This document shows, one piece after another, positions 60,389 through 61,908 of a stretch of 61,908 bases of DNA; the first letter of the stretch is position 1, and each line of letters opens with the position of its first letter. This stretch comes from Streptomyces melanogenes (GTDB taxonomy: Bacteria > Actinomycetota > Actinomycetes > Streptomycetales > Streptomycetaceae). A program made the translations under genes and the position numbers. Where the stretch lies: positions 1 through 61,908 of the forward strand of contig NZ_BMTS01000033.1 in NCBI RefSeq assembly GCF_014649795.1, in the 5' to 3' direction. The notes below the pieces were generated by a model. That model saw nothing but the letters and a program-made list of their open reading frames with translations, was not told the DNA's origin and did no database searches.

Positions 60389-61696
60389 ATGACCTACGAA
60401 ACGTCGGAGAGTCCTACGGCTCCAGGGGCAGGGGCCCGTCCAGGAGACCAGCCGCGAGACGGCGAGGGCGTGCGCACGCCGGCCGGGCAGATGCTGAACA
60501 AGGTTCCCGAGGTCACGATCTGGTTCTGGATCATCAAGATCCTGTGCACCACGGTCGGTGAAAGCTTCGCTGACTGGATCAACATGAACCTCGGTGTCGG
60601 TCTGGGCAACACCGCTTGGGTGTTCACCGGCGCTCTGGCAGCCGTTCTGGCCTGGCAGCTCAAGGCGGAACGCTACATCCCGTTCGTGTACTGGCTCACT
60701 GTCGTGGTGGTGAGCGTGACCGGCACCCTCTACACCGACATCCTCACCGACAGCCAGGGCGTGCCCCTCGCCCTGAGCAGCAGCGTGTTCGCCGGCGCGC
60801 TCGCCGTGGTCTTCGGCATCTGGTACGTGAGAGAGCGGACCCTGTCGGTCCACAGCATCACCACGCGGCCCCGAGAGCTGTTCTACTGGCTCGCGGTCCT
60901 GGTCACCTTCGCGCTCGGCACCGCCACCGGAGACTGGACCCTGGAACTGACCGGCTGGATCGCGGGCGTCTCCGTACTCCTGCCGCTCGGACTGATTGCT
61001 GCGATCACCGTCGGCTGGCGCCTCGGCGCCAACGCCGTGCTCTCCTTCTGGCTGGCCTACATCCTCACCCGCCCGCTCGGCGCCAACCTCGGCGACTGGC
61101 TCGGATCGCCCAGCGGCGACGGCGGCTTGGGCCTCGGCACCGCACTGACGAGCGCGATCTTCCTGGTCGCCATCCTCGCCACGGTCGTCTACCTCACGCT
61201 CGGCCGGAGCGATGTCATCGAGGACCAGGACCTGAGCGGAACCCCGCGGGAACTGAGCCCGGCCCGTGAGCGGGGCATGCTCGCCTACTACGCCGTCGTA
61301 GCGGTCGCAGCCGCAGCGCTTCTCGTCTGGGCGCACCACCGGCCGCACGCCGCTGCGGCTGGCGAAGAGGACACCCCTGCGCCGGTGAGCAGCCCCCTGA
61401 CCCCGCAGGAGGCGACATCGCCGTTCCCTCCGGCCGAGATCGCGAAATTCCGCACCATCACGGCGGACACCCTGGCCAAGGTCAACTCGGGTGATCAGCA
61501 AGCCGTGACCAGCCGTGTGAGCGACCTGGAGACCGCGTGGGACGACGACCAGTCCGCTCTTGAGCCCAAGAGCGAGAAGGCATGGAGCTTCCTCGACGGC
61601 GAGATCGACCAGGTACTCAAGGCACTGCGCGCCCCACACCCCGACAAGGCCACCGAAGTCGACGCACTCAACACGCTCCTCACCTCCCTGGGCTGA
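60389..61696 (+). CDS. COG4705-family membrane protein with C-terminal extension
   Basis: A 435-residue paralogue of the preceding protein (ATG 60389; ATG 60371 also possible, both with weak ribosome sites). Residues ~30-275 repeat the same eight-helix plan (KVPEVTIWFWIIKILCTTVG, YILTRPLGANLGDW). Unlike the paralogue it has an added helix at ~300-318 (GMLAYYAVVAVAAAALLVW) and a ~115-residue extracytoplasmic tail (FRTITADTLAKVNSGDQQAV, DLETAWDDDQSALEP) like small exported helical domains found alone elsewhere. The tail may sense or bind a ligand. Function unknown. Confidence 0.82.
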   Translation: MTYETSESPTAPGAGARPGDQPRDGEGVRTPAGQMLNKVPEVTIWFWIIKILCTTVGESFADWINMNLGVGLGNTAWVFTGALAAVLAWQLKAERYIPFVYWLTVVVVSVTGTLYTDILTDSQGVPLALSSSVFAGALAVVFGIWYVRERTLSVHSITTRPRELFYWLAVLVTFALGTATGDWTLELTGWIAGVSVLLPLGLIAAITVGWRLGANAVLSFWLAYILTRPLGANLGDWLGSPSGDGGLGLGTALTSAIFLVAILATVVYLTLGRSDVIEDQDLSGTPRELSPARERGMLAYYAVVAVAAAALLVWAHHRPHAAAAGEEDTPAPVSSPLTPQEATSPFPPAEIAKFRTITADTLAKVNSGDQQAVTSRVSDLETAWDDDQSALEPKSEKAWSFLDGEIDQVLKALRAPHPDKATEVDALNTLLTSLG

Positions 61697-61854
61697 ACAC
61701 CCGAGAGCATGGATCGCCCTGGCGTATCCTCTTGTGCCGGTTCGGTCTGGCTATCGAGCGGTGCCTGCAGGGGCCGCTGCTCTGATGCGTAAACAGCACC
61801 GATGCTAGGTTCCCCTCGCGGATCGAACGGCAGTTGCTGGGCACGGGGGGTGGG

Positions 61855-61908
61855 GTGGCTTTGCTGGAAGCGCTGATCACGACCGTTACGGGAGCGGCTG
61901 CGGCGACC
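61855..61908 (+). CDS. Possible start of a further gene, cut by the window end
   Basis: GTG 61855 follows GGGGGG and opens MALLEALITTVTGAAAAT, running off the end. The hydrophobic/small-residue composition could be an N-terminal helix. Too short for identification. Confidence 0.35.
   Translation, partial: MALLEALITTVTGAAAAT

Noticed and set aside
1..61908. tRNA, rRNA, CRISPR array or replication origin
   Set aside because: No cloverleaf, conserved rRNA segment, spaced direct-repeat array or DnaA-box cluster was noticed on reading; a covariance-model scan could still find a small RNA.

Overview
The window is about 62 kb of very GC-rich actinobacterial DNA. The codon bias, frequent GTG/TTG starts, Tat/Sec-secreted ricin and bulb-lectin proteins, ALF-repeat proteins, COG4705 membrane proteins and paired OmpR-type two-component systems all point to Streptomyces or a close relative. 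No rRNA or tRNA gene was seen. The left half (about 1-38 kb) is accessory in character, with many insertion-sequence remnants, truncated genes and secreted orphan proteins. The right half (about 38-62 kb) is dense and operonic.

Layout: 0.4-7 kb, a minus-strand cluster of an ALF-repeat surface protein, a secreted DNA/RNA non-specific endonuclease and a DUF1963 protein, which looks like a possible toxin/immunity arrangement. 7.5-11.2 kb, a small secreted protein and two S1-protease paralogues with lectin tails; both have lost the catalytic His and Ser. 11.2-14.9 kb, a degenerate transposase tail, then an IS200/IS605 element with divergent tnpA and tnpB (TnpB with intact RuvC residues) inserted against a pentapeptide-repeat gene. 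15-20 kb, small secreted proteins, a Tat-exported glycoside-hydrolase-like protein, a PPOX gene stump cut by an ISL3 remnant, a secreted ricin lectin and an AMIN-like protein. 20.4-22.6 kb, a two-gene unit of an EACC1-like adaptor overlapping a caspase-TM-WD40 protein; this is the strongest candidate for a biological-conflict system. 22.7-25.3 kb, an IS21 element with a doubly frameshifted istA and an intact istB. 25.3-29.3 kb, membrane-tethered orphans, a dead DNA-ligase fragment and a one-cysteine thioredoxin. 29.3-32.7 kb, a PucR regulator divergent from a ferredoxin-reductase/fatty-acid-desaturase pair. 32.7-38.3 kb, a graveyard of frameshifted and truncated genes plus two secreted proteins that share one motif.

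38.4-48.7 kb: a lipoprotein/two-ATPase/FtsX-type ABC exporter operon followed by a response regulator, with its probable histidine kinase divergent on the other side; a BASS-type transporter; and a second kinase/regulator pair. 49-55.5 kb: uppP, a BlaI-type repressor with an M56 peptidase, and an Fe3+ ABC uptake operon. Three palindromes of identical architecture, TCTAC-N6-GTAGA, lie upstream of the second two-component system, between uppP and blaI, and upstream of the iron operon, where a DtxR-type iron box is adjacent. They suggest a local BlaI regulon. 55.8-61.9 kb: a bulb-lectin/LysM protein, a third kinase/regulator pair, a PepSY protein and two COG4705 membrane proteins, with TTCAGG-type direct repeats in their upstream regions.

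All functions are inferred from motifs read by eye. No database search was run. Starts were chosen from ribosome-binding sites and signal peptides, and many differ from the longest open frame.
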